Positions 5,547 through 6,619 of a stretch of 6,619 nucleotides of DNA are shown here, piece by piece. This DNA comes from Vicinamibacteria bacterium. Its GTDB lineage: Bacteria > Acidobacteriota > Vicinamibacteria > Fen-336 > JAGNNV01. Positions within the stretch are counted from its first letter, which is position 1; each line of letters begins with the position of its first letter. The stretch spans positions 1 to 6,619 of the forward strand of contig JAENWE010000344.1 of assembly GCA_016650185.1 (NCBI GenBank), written 5' to 3'. The notes beneath the pieces were generated by a model. It did no database searches and was not told the origin of the DNA. It worked only from the letters and a program-made list of their open reading frames with translations. The translations under genes and the position numbers were made by a program.

Positions 5547-6382
5547 TACAGGTCGCCCATCGGGTCGGATTCACCGGCGTTCGGCAGGGACAGCCAGTAC
5601 CGTTCGATGAGCCTTCGACTCCCGGCACTCAAGGCGTGACGGATCATCCGCTTCTCGAATGACTTCATGGAACCCAGGCCCTGCTCGCGACCAAGCTCAG
5701 CGGCCAGGGCGAAGAGTTCTTTCGTGTCATCCTCGCCCCACGCCTCCAGCACCGGCTGAACCTTCGGCCCAAGAGCTCTTTGAGGATCCCAGTCGGCGGC
5801 CTCCTTGAACGCTGATTTCAACCCTCGTGACGAGCGTACCCGATCCCTCATGCCCCCGAAAAAAGCCGGCACGCCGATCCCGGTCAGCATGCGGAGCATG
5901 AAGGTGGAGTAGCGGCGCGGGGAGCGGAGCTGGGTCGCAGGGGGCAAGCGCACGCCCTTGGCGGCAAGTCGAATAGGCAAAGCCTCGGGCACGAGACAGT
6001 GCGGCCGCTCCTCGAAGAAGAGGAGGTCGCGCCCGAGGTCCACGCTCAGCGCCGCCCGGAGCGTGCTGAAATAATCGATCGATTGTGGCGAGCCCAGAAG
6101 GCCGAGAGGAGCCAGGACGTGCTTTGGGCCCAAACGCCGGACCATGACGGCCAGCCGTTCGCGCCAAGGCTGGTCGTCCTTCCCATCGCCTTCCGACTCG
6201 ACATCCTCGAACCGCCTCACTGATCCGAGGCCCCGATCGGCGATGACCTCGGCCCCATCGGAATCGACCAGGGCCACCAGCAGAGTGTGGCGGCCCGCTC
6301 TTCGCTCCGCCCTGAGACGGGATAGACAGGAGAGGGCGGCGAGGTGCGCGGTGTCCGCGAACACAACGCTGTCGAACCTCAA
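5543..6382 (-). CDS. PIG-L deacetylase-like protein, probably without catalytic metal site
   Basis: A 279-residue protein. Its first half follows the layout of PIG-L/LmbE-family N-deacetylases: a first strand and helix (VVFADTAHLAALSCLSRLRAE, positions 6-26, where active members have an HPDD or HLDD motif followed by ALSCGG), then HVLAPLGLLG (88-97, usually followed by HxDH) and LLFFEERPHCLVP (120-132, usually FYEDxPY). The metal ligands are absent: the HxDD position reads T-A-H-L and the HxDH position reads S-P-Q-S. The second half (about 150-279) is basic and helical and I cannot assign it. The start is TTG, chosen because GGGGAG lies 8 bases upstream. It follows the tRNA gene on the same strand. 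The family call rests on remembered motif order and is moderate; a non-enzymatic carbohydrate- or nucleotide-binding role is possible. Confidence 0.55.
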   Translation of the reverse strand: MRFDSVVFADTAHLAALSCLSRLRAERRAGRHTLLVALVDSDGAEVIADRGLGSVRRFEDVESEGDGKDDQPWRERLAVMVRRLGPKHVLAPLGLLGSPQSIDYFSTLRAALSVDLGRDLLFFEERPHCLVPEALPIRLAAKGVRLPPATQLRSPRRYSTFMLRMLTGIGVPAFFGGMRDRVRSSRGLKSAFKEAADWDPQRALGPKVQPVLEAWGEDDTKELFALAAELGREQGLGSMKSFEKRMIRHALSAGSRRLIERYWLSLPNAGESDPMGDLY

Positions 6383-6390
6383 GCTGAACG

Positions 6391-6396
6391 CTCCCC
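6391..6396 (-). promoter_or_regulatory. Shine-Dalgarno supporting a TTG start
   Basis: GGGGAG on the minus strand with an 8-base spacer to the TTG at 6382 decides the start of the PIG-L-like gene. Without it, the uncommon TTG codon would be doubtful. Confidence 0.55.
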
Positions 6397-6435
6397 AAAG
6401 AAACGGCCGGCCCCGCGGTCAAGAAACGATGCGAC

Positions 6436-6512
<77 letters not shown>

Positions 6513-6528
6513 TCGAGTCGACAAACGG

Positions 6529-6534
6529 ATTGTA
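6529..6534 (-). promoter_or_regulatory. Putative -10 (TACAAT) of the tRNA gene
   Basis: TACAAT on the minus strand matches five of six consensus bases and would place transcription start near 6522, about 10 bases before the mature tRNA 5' end. The -35 region at 16-18 bases is not recognisable. No other -10 candidate of similar quality lies closer to the tRNA. Confidence 0.5.
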
Positions 6535-6558
6535 TCAGAGACACATCCACAGCGGTGA

Positions 6559-6564
6559 TAAGTT
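6559..6564 (+). promoter_or_regulatory. Putative -10 (TAAGTT) of the nucleotidyltransferase gene
   Basis: TAAGTT lies 10 bases before the ATG at 6575 with no SD in between. It fits the pattern of SD-less starts with a nearby TANNNT seen at other genes in this window. The match to consensus is weak apart from the anchor bases. Confidence 0.3.
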
Positions 6565-6574
6565 CGCGCTCCTC

Positions 6575-6619
6575 ATGAAGACGAGCGCCATCATTCTGGT
6601 GGGCGGCGAGGGGACCAGA
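6575..6619 (+). CDS. Sugar-phosphate nucleotidyltransferase, N-terminal fragment cut by the right edge
   Basis: Fifteen codons are visible, reading MKTSAIILVGGEGTR. This is the N-terminal strand and start of the nucleotide-binding signature (GGxGTR) of NTP-transferases such as mannose-1-phosphate guanylyltransferase and glucose-1-phosphate nucleotidylyltransferases. The enzyme would join a sugar-1-phosphate to a nucleotide for polysaccharide or glycoconjugate synthesis in the cytoplasm. ILVGGEGTR is especially common in GDP-mannose pyrophosphorylase-like members, but the specificity cannot be decided from 15 residues. No SD is present. It is divergent from the tRNA gene with 62 bases between them. 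Confidence 0.75.
   Translation, partial: MKTSAIILVGGEGTR

Noticed and set aside
6383..6430. Intrinsic terminator after the tRNA
   Set aside because: The GGCCGGCC palindrome has no loop, and the following TTTCTTT lies only partly in the right place; no credible stem-loop plus U-run can be drawn.

Overview
This is a compact, GC-rich bacterial chromosome segment with almost no non-coding DNA. It holds seven complete protein genes, two gene fragments at the edges and one tRNA. The GC content, mixed GTG/TTG/ATG starts, several genes without a Shine-Dalgarno (SD) sequence, a SIRT4-type sirtuin and a Tat-signal class V aminotransferase suggest a soil or sediment lineage such as Acidobacteriota or a nearby deep-branching phylum. 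That placement is a guess from style, not from a marker gene. No transposase, integrase, phage gene or CRISPR array is present, so this looks like ordinary chromosome rather than an island.

Layout from left to right: the first codons of an unidentified gene (minus, cut by the left edge, 4-base start/stop overlap with its upstream neighbour); allantoinase (minus); a guanine deaminase-type nucleobase deaminase (plus, divergent, 62 bases between starts); a Tat-signal class V PLP aminotransferase (minus, overlapping the deaminase by 4 bases tail to tail); an EamA/DMT membrane transporter (plus); a SIRT4-type NAD-dependent sirtuin (minus); a 168-residue protein I do not recognise (plus); a PIG-L deacetylase-like protein that appears to have lost its metal-binding residues (minus); an initiator tRNA-fMet (minus); and the first 15 codons of a sugar-phosphate nucleotidyltransferase (plus, cut by the right edge).

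The only pathway link I can support is purine salvage or catabolism at the left. Guanine deaminase turns guanine into xanthine, and allantoinase opens allantoin further down the same route. The two genes are divergent, and a nearly perfect inverted repeat lies between them with each arm exactly three bases from a start codon. The rest looks like unrelated single-gene units.

The strongest architectural signal is that neighbouring protein genes change strand every time across all seven complete genes. Convergent pairs are separated by -4, 24 and 6 bases, and divergent pairs share very short promoter regions. Four starts lack an SD and instead have a TANNNT hexamer 6-10 bases upstream, which suggests leaderless or near-leaderless mRNAs. 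The aminotransferase, sirtuin, PIG-L-like gene and left-edge fragment have clear SDs. I see no convincing undescribed multi-gene system here. The items most worth a second look are the apparently dead PIG-L homologue, the symmetric allantoinase/guanine deaminase intergenic repeat and the leaderless-start pattern.
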